Shown: positions 1-10,640 of the stretch, in pieces
How positions within the stretch are numbered: the stretch's first letter is position 1
How the letters are laid out: each line of letters opens with the position of its first letter
Origin: Apium graveolens
Taxonomy: Eukaryota; Streptophyta; Magnoliopsida; Apiales; Apiaceae
DNA: 64,000 nt
NCBI RefSeq assembly: GCF_009905375.1
Contig: NW_027417565.1
Location: 22,085 to 86,084, forward strand
Reading direction: 5' to 3'
Program-made: the position numbers and the translations under genes
Notes under the pieces: model-generated
Database searches by the model: none
What the model saw: the letters and a program-made list of their open reading frames with translations, nothing else
What the model was told of the DNA's origin: nothing

Positions 1-407
1 TAAGATCTGGCAAATGGACGTGAAAACGGCCTTCCTCAATCGGGAACTTGAGGAGGAAGTGTATATGACACATCCAGAGGGTTTTCTTTCCAAGGGAAAT
101 GAACACTTAATGTGTAAGCTGCTGCGAACCATATATGGTTTAAAGCAAGCTTCTCGTAGATGGAACATCCATTTTGATGAGACAATCAAAGAGTTTGGTT
201 TTATCAAAAACATAAATGAACCATGTGTCTACAAAAAGGTTAGTGGGAGCGCGGTAACATTTCTTGTATTGTATTGAAAGAGGAGACGTCAAGAGAGTTG
301 ACACACATAACAACGTAGCAGACCCACTCACAAAGCCACTTTCTCAAAGTCATTTTGATCGTCATAAAGACAAGATGGGTATTAGATACCAGAGTGATTG
401 GCTTTAG
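1..407 (+). pseudogene. Ty1/copia pol remnant: RT fused to the RNase H end
   Basis: This is the end of a copia polyprotein, entering from the left edge. Residues from base 14 carry reverse transcriptase signatures: QMDVKTAFLN, the ELEEEVY stretch and YGLKQASRRW. The frame reaches FLVLY just before the expected catalytic YVDD and then stops. From about base 268 another frame shows the copia RNase H end (IERGDVK, NNVADPLTKPLSQ), finishing with a stop at 405-407. The YVDD motif, the rest of RT and most of RNase H are therefore missing. The junction lies in a TTGTAT repeat, as expected of a short-homology deletion. The polypurine tract and LTR follow directly. The element cannot code for its own copying. 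Confidence 0.85.
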
Positions 408-421
408 TACAAGTGGGAGAT
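408..421 (+). promoter_or_regulatory. Polypurine tract of the left copia element
   Basis: The purine-rich stretch AAGTGGGAGAT lies between the pol stop and the TG that opens the LTR at 422. Its position and composition fit the plus-strand primer site of a copia element. Confidence 0.7.
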
Positions 422-2154
422 TGAAAGAGATGTGTCCTAAGTCCAATCATGTATGATGATTTAGGAATAACTTTTATGTAATCTGTTTTGATTTCATTGA
501 TATTAATAAAAGACTTGTTTTGGTTTTATTGCGGGCTTTATCTATTTAAGTGTTTAAATAAGATATACCATAGTTTAAAGTAAAGCTTTTTATGGATTAT
601 GATGAGATCATAATAATGAGATCTAAAAGATGATAACTCTAAACTTAAATATATCCTGGTCGTAGGATTACTAACTGGTAATTAGTAATCCGCAAAGATC
701 GGTACATACTATGCTTACTTCATTATGAAGGATGTCTGTTCTCATAGACATTTGTGTGGTGACACTATAGCTAGTATGTAGGTGCTTATTATAGAATAAG
801 TTCACTGAACATGACTCACACAGCTGAACAACTGATGGAGTTCACTCACGTGTCAGCAGTTGTTCACATAGTGATAAATGTACAAGTATCTTTAGACTTG
901 AGGTCATCATAGTCATCTTGTGTACACTGAACTATGCTTTGGTTTAGTTCTTAGTCTCCAGGGACAATTATAAGGGCTCTACTGGGTATAGGAATTTGTA
1001 CACGAAGATAGTGTAAGATCAATAAAGGATCTACCCCTTCCAGTGAAGGAAGAGAATGTTCAATGCTGATCCACTTATGCCAGTTCAGGAATCTCTAGCT
1101 AGAGTGAATGAAATTAGAAAGGAGTTTCTAATTTACATTAAATAGAACTAAGCATAGTGGATGGGAAAGCAAATGATTAAATAAGATAGGCTTGACACAA
1201 GTTCCATGCCTTGTATTTAATCATGACATTGCAGGGTTGAAGGAATTGATTGTACGGTAACTACTCACTGAATAGGTTCTTGGTATTCTAAGCAGTGAAT
1301 TCGTATTATTCGGATAGTCGCGATAGGTTGAGAAGTATCCCTCATGATGTAGAATAAATATGATTAATTTATTAATTAATCATATTTAATGAATTAGAGA
1401 ATTTATATAAATAATGATAAAATAGTTCTATTATTATTTATTTCTACTACCGGCTTAATATTGAACCTACAGGGTCACGCCATAAAAGAGAATGATTTAA
1501 TGGTGGAGGAATTAATTAATAATGGCTGGTAATTATTTATTTGTGAAATAAATAATTAATTAGCAGATTTAATAATTGATTGAATGAGATTTAATTAATT
1601 CTTAATATTATTAATTAAGAATTTAATTTTGGAAATTAAATCAAGTGAGAGAATTATTTTTCTAAAGTGTTTACAAAAGGGATTAATGATTAAAAGGTGT
1701 TTTAATTATTAGTTAATTGGTTAATAAGAATAATCAATTAAAAGGTTAATAATAATAATATTTTATGGAAAATTTTCAGCTGAAAATTTTGCCTATAAAT
1801 ATACTATTATAAACCATATTTGCCTCAACCCAAATAATTAACCCTAATTCTAAAGTAGAACAAGAGGGAGGCAACTAATTCTCTCAACCTCTTCCTCCTC
1901 CATCACATTGTACTCTTGGTGGATACCGGTGGAGTGCTTCGCACTTGAGGAGCAGCTGCTAGGGATTTCCGTTCATCATTCTTGGATCGCTATTAAAGAC
2001 CTCCATCTTTCCATTAACGTAAAGCTTCTTAAGGTAAACATACTAAACTACGAATTAAATATTATTTTTTGCATGGATCCTGCGGAGGGTTTTGTTTTTT
2101 TTTTTAAGATTTAAATTTACGTTTTCGTTGCGTTTATCTGCTAAAAACCCTTCA
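422..2154 (+). mobile_element. 3' LTR of the left copia element (1.73 kb)
   Basis: The LTR opens with TGAAAGAGATG right after the polypurine tract and closes with AACCCTTCA, giving TG...CA ends with short inverted termini (TGAA/TTCA). It is AT-rich and noncoding, with many ATTAATTA-type stretches at 1340-1760. A TATA box is seen at about 1793. Base 2155 onward (GCATG) belongs to a different repeat whose sister copy at 9420-9629 is uninterrupted, so this copia element inserted into a gypsy LTR. The target duplication cannot be checked because the other end lies left of the window. Confidence 0.75.
1769..1800 (+). promoter_or_regulatory. LTR promoter: palindrome plus TATA box
   Basis: A perfect 22-bp palindrome (half-site AAAATTTTCAG, 1769-1790) is followed two bases later by CTATAAAT (1793-1800). 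The pair probably forms the core promoter of the copia LTR, with transcription starting some 30 bases downstream. The palindrome could be a dimeric factor site or chance in AT-rich DNA. Confidence 0.5.
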
Positions 2155-2345
2155 GCATGATCATGCAGAGTTTTGAGCATGCTCCTGCACTAGAATGAAA
2201 GACCAGCGCTCGGCTACTGGAATATTCTTCTATTTCGGCATGATCATGCAGCTTGTCAGCATGAGGATGTCGTTATCCTCCCTTCTTCCTCGTAGGCCTT
2301 TTTATGTCAAGTTTCTCTTCAAAATACCGGGGCTCTTGTCCTACA
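2155..2345 (-). repeat. 3' LTR remnant of the gypsy element
   Basis: This stretch matches about 9430-9629 with scattered substitutions, including the shared AAGACCAGCGCT and CAAAATACCGGGGCTCTTG. It holds two exact GCATGATCATGC palindromes (2155-2166 and 2237-2248). On the minus strand the LTR opens with TGTAGGACAAGAG. The left part is cut off by the copia LTR ending at 2154. Confidence 0.7.
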
Positions 2346-2738
2346 TCAGTCTCCTTCAATTCTATAAAACTCGACCTCGTGCTCTCATCTAAAATTAAAA
2401 CATCATATGCCTCCTGCTTATCTCTCCATGGTGGTATTTCTTTAAGAAAATTCTCTATTGGAATCTTGTATTTAGCTTTTTCCTCTGAAATAACTTTTGG
2501 ATATGAAATCACCAGAAGAAATAAACCAAGCAAATCATGATTAACTGTTGCAAGCATAAATTTATAATCCACATAATAATACTATTGTGTTATATCAAGG
2601 AACACGATAAATTCACGTGGTTACTTCAAGACATCCTTATGTTCCACTGGATACATAACATTATTCCCATCTTTATCAATGAAGTCAATTGTTTCCTCTC
2701 TACTTTTATGATACAAGTTCATATTAAAATGATAGTTC
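2346..2738 (-). other. Gypsy internal remnant without assigned domain
   Basis: A 99-residue open frame (2273-2572, minus) runs through this stretch into the LTR, with residues such as PPWRDKQEAYDVLILDES. I recognise no family. Around 2590-2730 the minus strand gives a hydrophilic stretch of the kind that follows protease in gypsy polyproteins, with frame breaks. It probably is the degraded end of the internal region. Confidence 0.35.
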
Positions 2739-2957
2739 CTACAATATTATCTGGCATGCTCCTACATCAAAATAATCAGAAACGATAGCATCATTTAAAT
2801 AATTCAAAATAGCAATGTCAATCACATACTCTTCACCTATGCTATTGCCAACCGATAGATTATCCCCACCAAAATTAAATAGTGCTACATAAGGTGGTGG
2901 AGATAATTTAATTTCATGATTCATATTTAAGTTCTCGTAATTTTCACGATATACCAC
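2739..2957 (-). pseudogene. Gypsy protease-like remnant
   Basis: The minus-strand frame ends in YFDVGACQIIL, which resembles the end of plant gypsy proteases, where a D-x-x-x-x-DAC-x-LLLGRPW stretch precedes the RT linker. The codon after QIIL is a stop where a Gly would be expected. The start of the frame (ENYENLNMN, EIKLSPPPYVA) is also found after gag unit 2 near 8050-8110, so this is the 3' continuation of the duplicated gag segment. The assignment rests on a short motif only. Confidence 0.45.
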
Positions 2958-3450
2958 AATCTCAGAAATGCGGGGATCACCTTACACTATGATTGAGTTA
3001 AGCTCTCATGTTGTAAATCATCTACATCCACTGCTGTATAAGTGTTCAAGGACAATATTTTCTCACCTATAACAAGGCATTTAATATTACCATTATTCTC
3101 GTCTTCATAAACATTCCCAATGCCTTCTTTAATGTGTCCTTCTACAACTTTATTATTATCTTATTTTATCACTATATCATCTTCGCCCACTTGAGAAGAT
3201 ACAAAATTTTCACTACTTGATGCCTCACCTCCTTCAACCTCTATATTCAATAGATTATCCTCTTTTGGTTGAGGACAATCATCAAACACAATATCTTCAG
3301 GTCCATAATGCTCTACCATATCACCATCTTGTCTGTAAATCAACAAGCTACCTTGTTGTGGTTGAGGACAAATATCAAACACATTGCAAGAATTATCGGG
3401 TTCATAATGTAGAACTGTATCATGATCGTGTTTGAGTTCCATGCGCATCA
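2882..3450 (-). pseudogene. Gag unit 1, 3' part (gypsy)
   Basis: The minus-strand frame at 3161-3463 reads MRMELKHDHDTVLHYE, QPQQGSLLIY, GPEDIVFDDCPQP and NIEVEGGEASSSENF. It parallels the same stretch of gag unit 2 at 8300-8610 almost residue for residue. The segment is acidic and of unknown function and lies where gag gives way to protease. Several stops follow toward 2890. Its upstream half is at 7532-8038, separated by the inserted TIR element that begins at 3451. Confidence 0.7.
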
Positions 3451-4425
3451 GGGGTGTATTCAATTTGGATTTTAAAGGATTATTTTGGATTTCAAAAATC
3501 TTAGGGTATTCAATTTGGATTCTAAAAAATTCTTTAAAATCTGATAATATTCAATAGGGATTGAAAAATGTCTTTTAAAATCGGGGGGTTTAAAAAGTCC
3601 ATTAAAATCTGGTGGTATTGAATTTAGATTTTAAAAAATCCATTAAATTCTGGTGGTATTCAAAAGTCCATATTTTTTTTGTATTTCATAAAAATTGTAG
3701 ATTTTTGTCAGAACCGTGAAATTATGACTGTTTTGTGATATACTAAATAAGTATTATTATATCATAAATTATGATTGATCATAAAATATTAGTTGTTATG
3801 TGTTGTATATGTTCAGTGTGGTTCGGGTTATTTTTCGGTTATTTTATTACGTGTTAAAAGGGTTTATATTAAAAGTTATATTATCCAGGTTTTGTTTTAA
3901 TAATTGTTATTGCGTGTATAGCATTTGACCTTATTTTGTATAATATGTTGTTTACCATATTGAATTTCTGAACATCCATTCAATTTAGAAAATGTCTCCT
4001 TTTATGAAAAATAATTTTTCTGGACCCCTATGGGTACTCGGAAGCCCACAAAAATCATATTTTTATTTTTATAAAATTATGGGAGTTTCAAATATTGCAT
4101 ATTTTTGTATTTTTGGATTATTTATAATTTTTGGGAAATTTGGGCATATATTTTGTATTTATTAGAAATTTAAAATTTTAAAAAATTATTTCCCATAAAT
4201 TATTAATTAAGGGCTAATTAATTTTTTTAAAAGATATAATCAAGGACTAAACTATGATTAAGTGTATTTTCTATAATTATAAATAGATTACTTTTGTTAT
4301 TAATTTTATAAAAAATTCAGAAAAAATCGGAATTATTCTTTGAAATTAGGGTTAGGGTTCTTAATCGGATCACCAGAATCAAAGCCAGTTTTTCTATGAT
4401 TCTAGGGTTCAAACACTATCATGTA

Positions 4426-4652
4426 CTACCTCTGTCCCGTTCATTTCTCTATGTTTGGTTTTTGCACGCATTTCAATGTTCAAATATCGTATAGTTGCAT
4501 AATATTTTTTTGAATTTTTTTTGAATAAAAGTTTAATGTTTAAATTTTTATTCAGAAAAAAAAATCAAAAAAATATTATGCAACTATATGATATTTGAAC
4601 ATTAAAATACGTGCAAAAAGTAGACGTAGAGAAATGAATGAGACTGAGGGAG
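4426..4652. mobile_element. Stowaway-like MITE (227 bp)
   Basis: The ends CTACCTCTGTCCCG and its near inverted copy before 4652 (GACTGAGGGAG) are flanked by TA on both sides, and the whole element folds on itself around base 4540. This is the structure of Stowaway/mariner-type MITEs. It sits inside the 3.6-kb solo LTR and is therefore younger than that LTR. Confidence 0.85.
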
Positions 4653-6838
4653 TAAGTACTCGAATTGAAGCTCTTAATATGTACTTTCCAATTATGCAAT
4701 CAATTTCATGCACAGATTCATGGATTTTTAATTTTTAAATTTTTGGGTTTATGTCGAATTTAGGGCTTTTGATTCTAGGGTTATTTGATTGATTTTATTT
4801 TTTGTATAGCTTCATATGATTGTTTATAGTCGAATTGCATCATTAATTTCATTAAACTATAGCTGGAATTCATAGTTCGATTATTAGGGTTTATGATTTT
4901 TTTTGATTAATCGTTTTTGGATTTTGAGAAATTTGAGATATATTTGGTGATAGGGGTTTGATTATACACTTAATAAGCTTTGATTAAGCCATTAAATGTG
5001 AAGTTTCATGTACAAATGAAGCAGATTGATGTTCGGTCGGATTTTGATCGAATTTGACCGGAGATTGATATTACGAGATGATTATGGTTAGATTATGGTT
5101 GATTGATGTTATTAAGGTTGTTTGGAATGAAAACCAGCTGAAAAATAGACCAAACAGTGTTATTTTTAGCCTGATCGGATGTTGCTGGAATCCTGGCCGG
5201 TCGCCGGATTCTGGACTTTCCCGGTGATGTTCTTTATGACCCGTGTTGTTCTTGATAACCCGATTTCAAACCCGGTTTGTACCCGGTTTTGATCCATTCA
5301 AACCGAACCCCATTTCTAGAAGGCTGTCTCTGGAATTTGATTTTTAAAATAATTTAAAAATCAGTTAATTTATTTAAATAAATTGATTAATTAATTCAAT
5401 TAAGTAATTTATTTTATAAATAAATCTGAATTATTTTCAAATTCTTCCAAAATTCAAAATTTTTATTTATTTATTTATTAATTATTTAAATTGATTAATT
5501 ATTTTGATAATTAATCAATTTATTTAAATAATTTATTTTATCTTTATTTAATTTCCAAAATTATGGAAAATTATTTTTTTATTCTGTTTTTTTCCAAATA
5601 ATTATTTAAAAATTGGATTAATGATTAATTAATTTAAATAATCAATTATTTTGAATAATAATTCGATTATTCTTTTTAATTAAATATTAATCGAACCTTT
5701 TATCCGTTTTAAATGAAACAAACGCTTCTAAAAATAGAAAATGATCTGTTTCCGATAAAAATAGTTTTAAATCTCATTTTTTTTCAAAAACGAGTCAACT
5801 TTTGATATTTATTTATTTATAGGCCTAAATTATTATAGAAATATGGGTTGAATAATTTATAAAATTATTATACGAGTTAGATATTGAATAAAAATGTGAA
5901 TAATGACCCGATTTTGATTTCTAAAAGTAATTTAATAACCTGTGTGACTATCTGACTTATGTACTATGTGATTTATGTGTATAATTGAGTCCTTAATGTG
6001 AGTTTTAATTATTTTACAAGTTATTTACTATTGTACGAGTAGACAATAGGGTGTAAATGGATACAGATTTGTTGTACAATTATTGTACAAGTAAGTTAAA
6101 TTAGTATCTTTCGTTTATAGATACGAATCGAATGAGGCAGTATAAACCAGGACTAGTTAGCAGTAGTAGAGTTTATCTTGATCGCATACCAGACAAGTTT
6201 TCTCCCCTATTCTAATTCCAGAATAGTGAATTACTGTACGTATTCTTGTACCAGGTACAGATTATGCTAGTATGCATATTTCTTGATCTTTCTTTATAAT
6301 ATATATTGATATCTTAAGCATATGACCTTTGTTCTGGTTTATTGTAATTCATTTATTGTACTTTTTACAATATATTTACAAAAATTCTGATTGTCATAGA
6401 TAAGTGAACACTTTTATTCATATTCCGTTTGATTACAGACTATTTATATCTAGATACAAATCGTGATGTTGGGATAACATCAAGCATACCGATTGTTCTG
6501 GATGCTTACCTTGTGGACTGGATGGCTATGAATTGGGTCAGGGATGGATCAGACCCTTTGTTTATTGAGGCCAGAATAGGTATGGGTACCCGATATGATA
6601 ATGGGTCTATGCGGATGGGCATAGGTCCGTATTGTATCCTGACTGATCAGCAGGTTATAGTACATATGTTGGTTCTTGTGTTCAGTCTAGTTTATTGTTG
6701 ATCTCCGTCAACGGCATTCCTTATTAATTGTAAAAAAAATCAGAAATTTATTGAGATTACTTATCTATCCTTTATCAGATTCACTTGATTTAATTTTGTT
6801 AATACTAACACACACACACACACATATTGTGGACTTGC

Positions 6839-7010
6839 TGAGCAATTATGGCTCACGCTTGTTGTTACTTCCTTATATTTCAGTAAAGCTTGAGAATGCA
6901 GCATGTTCACACTCGAGTAGTAAAGAATCGAGTGTGCAGGTGGGACCCTCTGGCACCAAGAGTGCTAACACCAATCCCGGAAGAGAGCTTTGAGTTACCA
7001 GCTCAGGTGT
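6839..7010 (+). other. Conserved LTR leader module: hairpin, acceptor-like site, small ORF
   Basis: The inverted repeat TGAGC-N7-GCTCA (6839-6855) is followed by ACGCTTGTTG, a pyrimidine-rich stretch, an acceptor-like TTTCAG (6878-6883) and, 12 bases later, an ATG (6896) opening a 38-codon frame that ends at 7010. The peptide starts MQHVHTRVVKNRV. The same order of parts with a related basic N-terminus occurs in the chromovirus LTRs at 22139-22400, 41956-42214 and 45478-45670. Function is unknown; it may be a spliced leader or a short translated uORF. Confidence 0.5.
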
Positions 7011-7210
7011 AATTTGTGTAGTATATGTGTGTGTTATAAACTGAATTAGTTGTAAAATTTGAATAGACTTGTGGAGTATAATAAGTTTCTTATCAGCGTT
7101 TTGTGAGAATTTCAATTTGGAATGTAATAATAGTTGAGTTTGTGTTCTTTTTTCATACTATAACCTGAAAAGATCCCGAGTAGTATAAGGGGTTAGATGC
7201 ATATTTATTC

Positions 7211-7231
7211 ATATATATATATATATATATT
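7211..7231. repeat. (AT)n microsatellite
   Basis: About ten AT dinucleotides lie near the right end of the solo LTR. A short CA run lies at about 6809-6825 in the same LTR. Confidence 0.9.
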
Positions 7232-7531
7232 ATACAAGTTAATTTATGTTTATGTCTAGCAAGTAACCCCCAGATATAGACCCAGGATTTGGAGGGCATT
7301 ACAATTTTGATGGATTTTCCCGTGTATTATATGTTTTCAGAAATTTTAGCAAAATTCAAGAGATTTTGATGGATTTATAGAAATTTCTACTCAAATTAGC
7401 AAGACTCTACGAGATCTATTCAATGACTCCGCTAAAATCCGCATACAATTAAAACCAGCCAAAATTTGTAACAATCATTCAAAATCAAAGGATTGTTGTA
7501 AATCCTCAAAAATCTGAATTGAATACACCCC

Positions 7532-8038
7532 CGGATATAACCCTCTGGTAAAAACCTTTCAAACATCGATCACTTCATCTGCCTCCAAGTATGAATTAGT
7601 GTTTTACCTTTACGTCTCCTATCTGTTTGCAACTTCTCCCACCATATAGCATCGACACTTTTTAATTTACTGGCCACCGGTTTCACCTGTCTATATTCAT
7701 CAACTCCTGTAAACTCAAAGATACGCTTAACTTTCAAAATCCCATCGAAGAAATCCTCAAATCCTAACCTCCCATGGAATAACATAATATCAGCTTGAAT
7801 CTTGTAATCGTTACGATGTTGATTGTTGCTATGACTAGAACCACTATAAGTGTTGAGGCAAATTCCTTCAACTTTATTTTTGTTGGCTCTAGTACTTCTG
7901 ACCTCCGTATATTATTGAAACATTATTTTCAATCTTGTCATAAACTGCCTCAACTCTTCAATTGCTCGTGTATTATCAGCCTCACGATCACCATCATTAG
8001 AACCGCTGGTTGTGTGTCTCCCGGTCATCGTAGAACGA
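7532..8038 (-). pseudogene. Gag unit 1, 5' part (gypsy)
   Basis: On the minus strand, reading down from 8038, the frame gives STMTGRHTTSG and AIEELRQFMTRLKIMFQ, then a TAA. The gag core follows in the frame at 7785-7570: RLGFEDFFDGILKV, FEFTGVDEYRQVK, then WWEKLQTDRRRKGK and HTWRQMK. This is the conserved Retrotrans_gag layout (F-L-WL..VERFF, V.....L....A..WW..L, TW..M). The TAA after MFQ is also present in gag unit 2, so it predates the duplication. The unit ends at the inserted TIR element and resumes at 3450. Confidence 0.75.
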
Positions 8039-9118
8039 GGTGCTACATAAGTTTGTGGAGATAATTTAATCTCACGATTCATATTTAAGTTCTCGTAATT
8101 TTCACAATATACTACAATCTTGAAAATACGGGGACTTACCTTACACAATGATTGAGTTAAGCTCTCATGTTGCAAATCATCTACCTACATTGATGTATAA
8201 TTGTTCAAGGACAATGTATGCTCACCTTTAACAAGGCGTTTAACATTACCATCATTCTCGTCTTCATAAGCATTCTCAAGGCCTTCTTTAATGTGTCCTT
8301 CTACATCTTCATTACTTTCTTCTTTTATCACTGTATCATCTTCGCTCACTTGAGACGATGCAAAATTTTCACTATTTGTTGTCTCACCTCCTTCAACCTC
8401 TATATTTAATAGATTATCCTCTTTTGGTTGAGGACAATCATCAAACACAATATCTTCAGGCCCATAATATTCTACCATATCACTATCTTGTTTGTAAATC
8501 AACAAGCTACCTTGTTGTGGTTGAGGATAAATATCAAACACATTACAAGCATTATCGGCTTCATAATATAGAACTGTATCATCATCGTGCTTGAGTTTTA
8601 TGCGCATCTTAGAGTCATAACCCTCTGATAAAAACCTTTCAAACATCAATCGCTTCATCCGCCTCCAAGTCTGAATTGGTGCTTTACCTTTACGTCTCCT
8701 ATCCATTTACAACTTCGCCCAGTATACAGCAACGACACTTATTAATTTACTGGCCACCAGTTTCACCTGTCTATATTTATCAACCCCTGTAAACTGAAAG
8801 AAACGCTCAACTTTCAAAATCCAATCTAGGAAATCCTTAAATCCTAACCTCCCATGGAATAACGGAATATCAGCCTGGATTTTGTAATCATTACGATGTT
8901 AATTGTTGCTATGAACGGAACCATTATACGTGTTGAGGCAAAATCCTTCAACTCTGTTTTTGTTGGCTCTAGTACTTTTGACCTCCGTATATTATTGAAA
9001 CATTGTTATCAATTTTGTCATAGACTGCCTCAACTCTTCAATTGCCCGTGTATTAGCAGCCTCACGATCACCATCGTTAGAACCTCCGGTTGTGTGTTTC
9101 CCGGTCATCGTAGAACGA
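8039..9118 (-). pseudogene. Gag unit 2 (tandem duplicate, uninterrupted)
   Basis: This 1.08-kb copy repeats 8038-7532 plus 3450-2882 without interruption. Reading down from the ATG at 9108 it gives MTGKHTTGGSNDGD and AIEELRQSMTKL, a TAA shared with unit 1, the decayed gag core (RLGF.DFL, FTGVDKYRQVK), and then a 173-residue open frame from 8706 starting MDRRRKGKAPIQTWRRMKRL. Just before that ATG the codon matching Gln in unit 1 is TAA, a C-to-T nonsense change. The acidic tail (DIVFDDCPQPKEDNLLN) matches unit 1. At 8039 the unit runs straight into unit 1. Confidence 0.75.
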
Positions 9119-9159
9119 TGTGAAATCCTTACTCTAATGTCACTTGACGCAGGACGGAA

Positions 9160-9629
9160 GTGAAGGAAAAACAAACGCTAATCCTCGCAAGAACTCTCAA
9201 ACGAGATATCCCTAATCACCTGGAATCCACAAGGCAAATCTCGAATTCATGAGAAAAAAATTCTTGAATCCACGAGAAAAATAAGAAAAAACTCTTAGAT
9301 TTTTAATTCAATCAATGATTATCGTCTGTTGCATCATATCATTGTTTATATAGGGTTATAAAACCCTAATACAAAATAAAATAAATCATAATTAAAAAAA
9401 ATATTAAATGTAAGTAGCATGATCAACCAGAGTATTGAGCATGCTCCAGCTGTAGAATTTAGTAGAATTAAAGACCAGCGCTTGCCTACTGGAATATTTT
9501 TCTATTTCGACATGATCATGCAATTTGTCAGCATGATCGTATCGTTATCCTCCCTTCTTCCGTCTTTTCATGTTAAGTTTTTTTTCAAAATACCGGGGCT
9601 CTTGTCCTACAATCATGAAACGAGCCCAT
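9160..9629 (-). mobile_element. 5' LTR of the defective gypsy element
   Basis: On the minus strand the LTR opens with TGTAGGACAAGAGCCCCGG at 9629. The first 200 bases match the left copy at 2155-2345. A minus-strand TATA box (TATATAAA, 9345-9352) would drive transcription toward gag. The inner edge is approximate, since the matching part of the 3' LTR lies outside the window. I could not find a convincing primer binding site. Confidence 0.6.
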
Positions 9630-10157
9630 CCTTATTTAGAGATTACCTAAAAGCCAACCAAAACATTCAGGGGCATAGCTACAGCCTACATGCACTAAAC
9701 TGCGATCATTTGTGCTCAGGAGTATGCCCTGTGAATTGTTAGTTGTTGCTTAGCTACAAAAGGATTGAACAGGGCAGGGGAAGGCTGCTGACCGAGTAAA
9801 GCTCTCACTTATCATGTTTATATTCTAATCCACTATGGTTATCCTGTGTCGTTTAGAATTTGTAAATTATCCGAATTTGTAAATTATCGTGCACCTAATA
9901 TGCCAGTTGCAACATAACTGTTTGCTTACAATGTAAAAATGAGAGAGACAGGGATCTCTCAAAATGACGTTCATACGGAGGTTTGATTAAAAAGTTCAAT
10001 ATTTTTTAAATGTAATGTTTGAGAGGCCAAACCCAGGTAAGTAACACATAACATTACTGAACTGCAATGGCAAATAACATGACATGAACATCTAAAAATT
10101 ATTCAGCATTGCCATACAATAATCCCCAAGTATTGACAAATATCTAAAGTCGGAACA
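9630..10157. other. Intergenic DNA, nothing recognised
   Basis: No coding frame, RNA gene or repeat that I can name. A short direct repeat GAATTTGTAAATTATC occurs twice near 9858-9890. Confidence 0.6.
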
Positions 10158-10640
10158 TGCTCGTACTAAATGATTTTTTGACCCTTAGCGTTATATCTAT
10201 CATTCATAAATATTTGAATTCGTATCTTTTAGTCCCCAAGTTATGAAATTTCGTGCACTTTAATCATTTTTACTGTTACCAGTATATATCGGAATGACAA
10301 AAAAGACATTTATTCTCTGATTTGTACCTTTACGGGTTGTATCTTGAGAGTGAAAAAGTACATTTCTTATATATTTATTGTATATATTATCCCTAAAAAT
10401 ATATTATGGTATAACTTTTAACCCTCGAAATATAATAAATGTATCTTTTAACCCATAACGATACAATTTGAATAGGGTTAAATATTTTTTTTACCCCTCC
10501 GATTTATACCGGTAACGATAAAAAAGGTTAAAGGGAAGGGTATGGAATCTCATAACTTGAGGATTAAAAAATACGAGTTCAAACATTTAAGGCTAATGAA
10601 TATAACATTATATACTTTAATGATCAAATGGTCATTAAGC
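10158..10640. mobile_element. Foldback/MITE-like element
   Basis: The left arm (about 10158-10290: GCGTTATATCTATCATTCAT, GAATTCGTATCTTTTAGTCC, CCAAGTTATG) is matched in reverse complement by the right arm (about 10490-10625: CATAACTTGAGGATTAAA, ATACGAGTTCAAA, GAATATAACATTATA). The inner GTTACCAGTATATATCGG also has an inverted partner near 10500. The arms are imperfect and span more than 100 bases, so this is an old foldback element of unknown superfamily. It lies about 0.6 kb beyond the 3' end of the kinase coding region. Confidence 0.6.

Larger units (their letters stand above)
3706..7303 (+). mobile_element. Solo LTR, 3.6 kb, chromovirus (Tekay-like) type
   Basis: The sequence runs from TGTCAGAACC to AGGGCATTACA and is flanked by the exact 5-bp duplication ATTTT (3701-3705 and 7304-7308). 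There is no internal coding region between two LTRs, so it is a solo LTR left by LTR-LTR recombination. Read from the right it opens TGTAATGCCCTCCAAATCC, like the other chromovirus LTRs here (for example TGTAACACCCCCAAATCC at 21663), which suggests plus as its sense. It carries a conserved hairpin/acceptor/small-ORF module at 6839-7010, a MITE at 4426-4652 and long AT-rich noncoding stretches. Confidence 0.85.
3451..7531. mobile_element. TIR DNA transposon (non-autonomous), split by a solo LTR
   Basis: The left end GGGGTGTATTCAATTTGGAT (3451) and the right end (7531, reverse complement GGGGTGTATTCAATTCAGAT) form terminal inverted repeats continuing imperfectly for about 30 bp. The element's own DNA is only 3451-3705 plus 7309-7531, about 480 bp, with internal repeats of a TTGAATTTAGATTTTAAAAAA-like stretch. 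No transposase is present. The uninterrupted sister sequence at 8600-8640 shows where it inserted in gag. I could not define a target duplication, so the superfamily stays open. Confidence 0.75.
2155..9629 (-). mobile_element. Defective gypsy (chromovirus-like) element
   Basis: Direct repeats at 2155-2345 and about 9430-9629 (both end ...GGGGCTCTTGTCCTACA on the plus strand) flank minus-strand gag and protease remnants, so the element reads right to left. In that order it has the 5' LTR, gag unit 2 (9118-8039), gag unit 1 (8038-7532 and 3450-2882, split by a 4.08-kb insertion), a protease-like remnant (2957-2739) and the 3' LTR, which is broken by the copia element to the left. I see no RT, RNase H or integrase, so the element was non-autonomous or lost pol. 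The gag resembles the Retrotrans_gag family as found in CRM/Reina-type chromoviruses. Confidence 0.7.

Noticed and set aside
3217..3435. Plus-strand frame opposite the gypsy gag tail (also 8358-8594)
   Set aside because: It mirrors the minus-strand gag frame that carries recognisable, duplicated protein sequence, so it is an antisense shadow.
6429..6701. 90-residue frame in the solo LTR (DRDVG..., RIGMGTRYDNG)
   Set aside because: It lies in LTR leader sequence with no family match and no partner copy here to test conservation.
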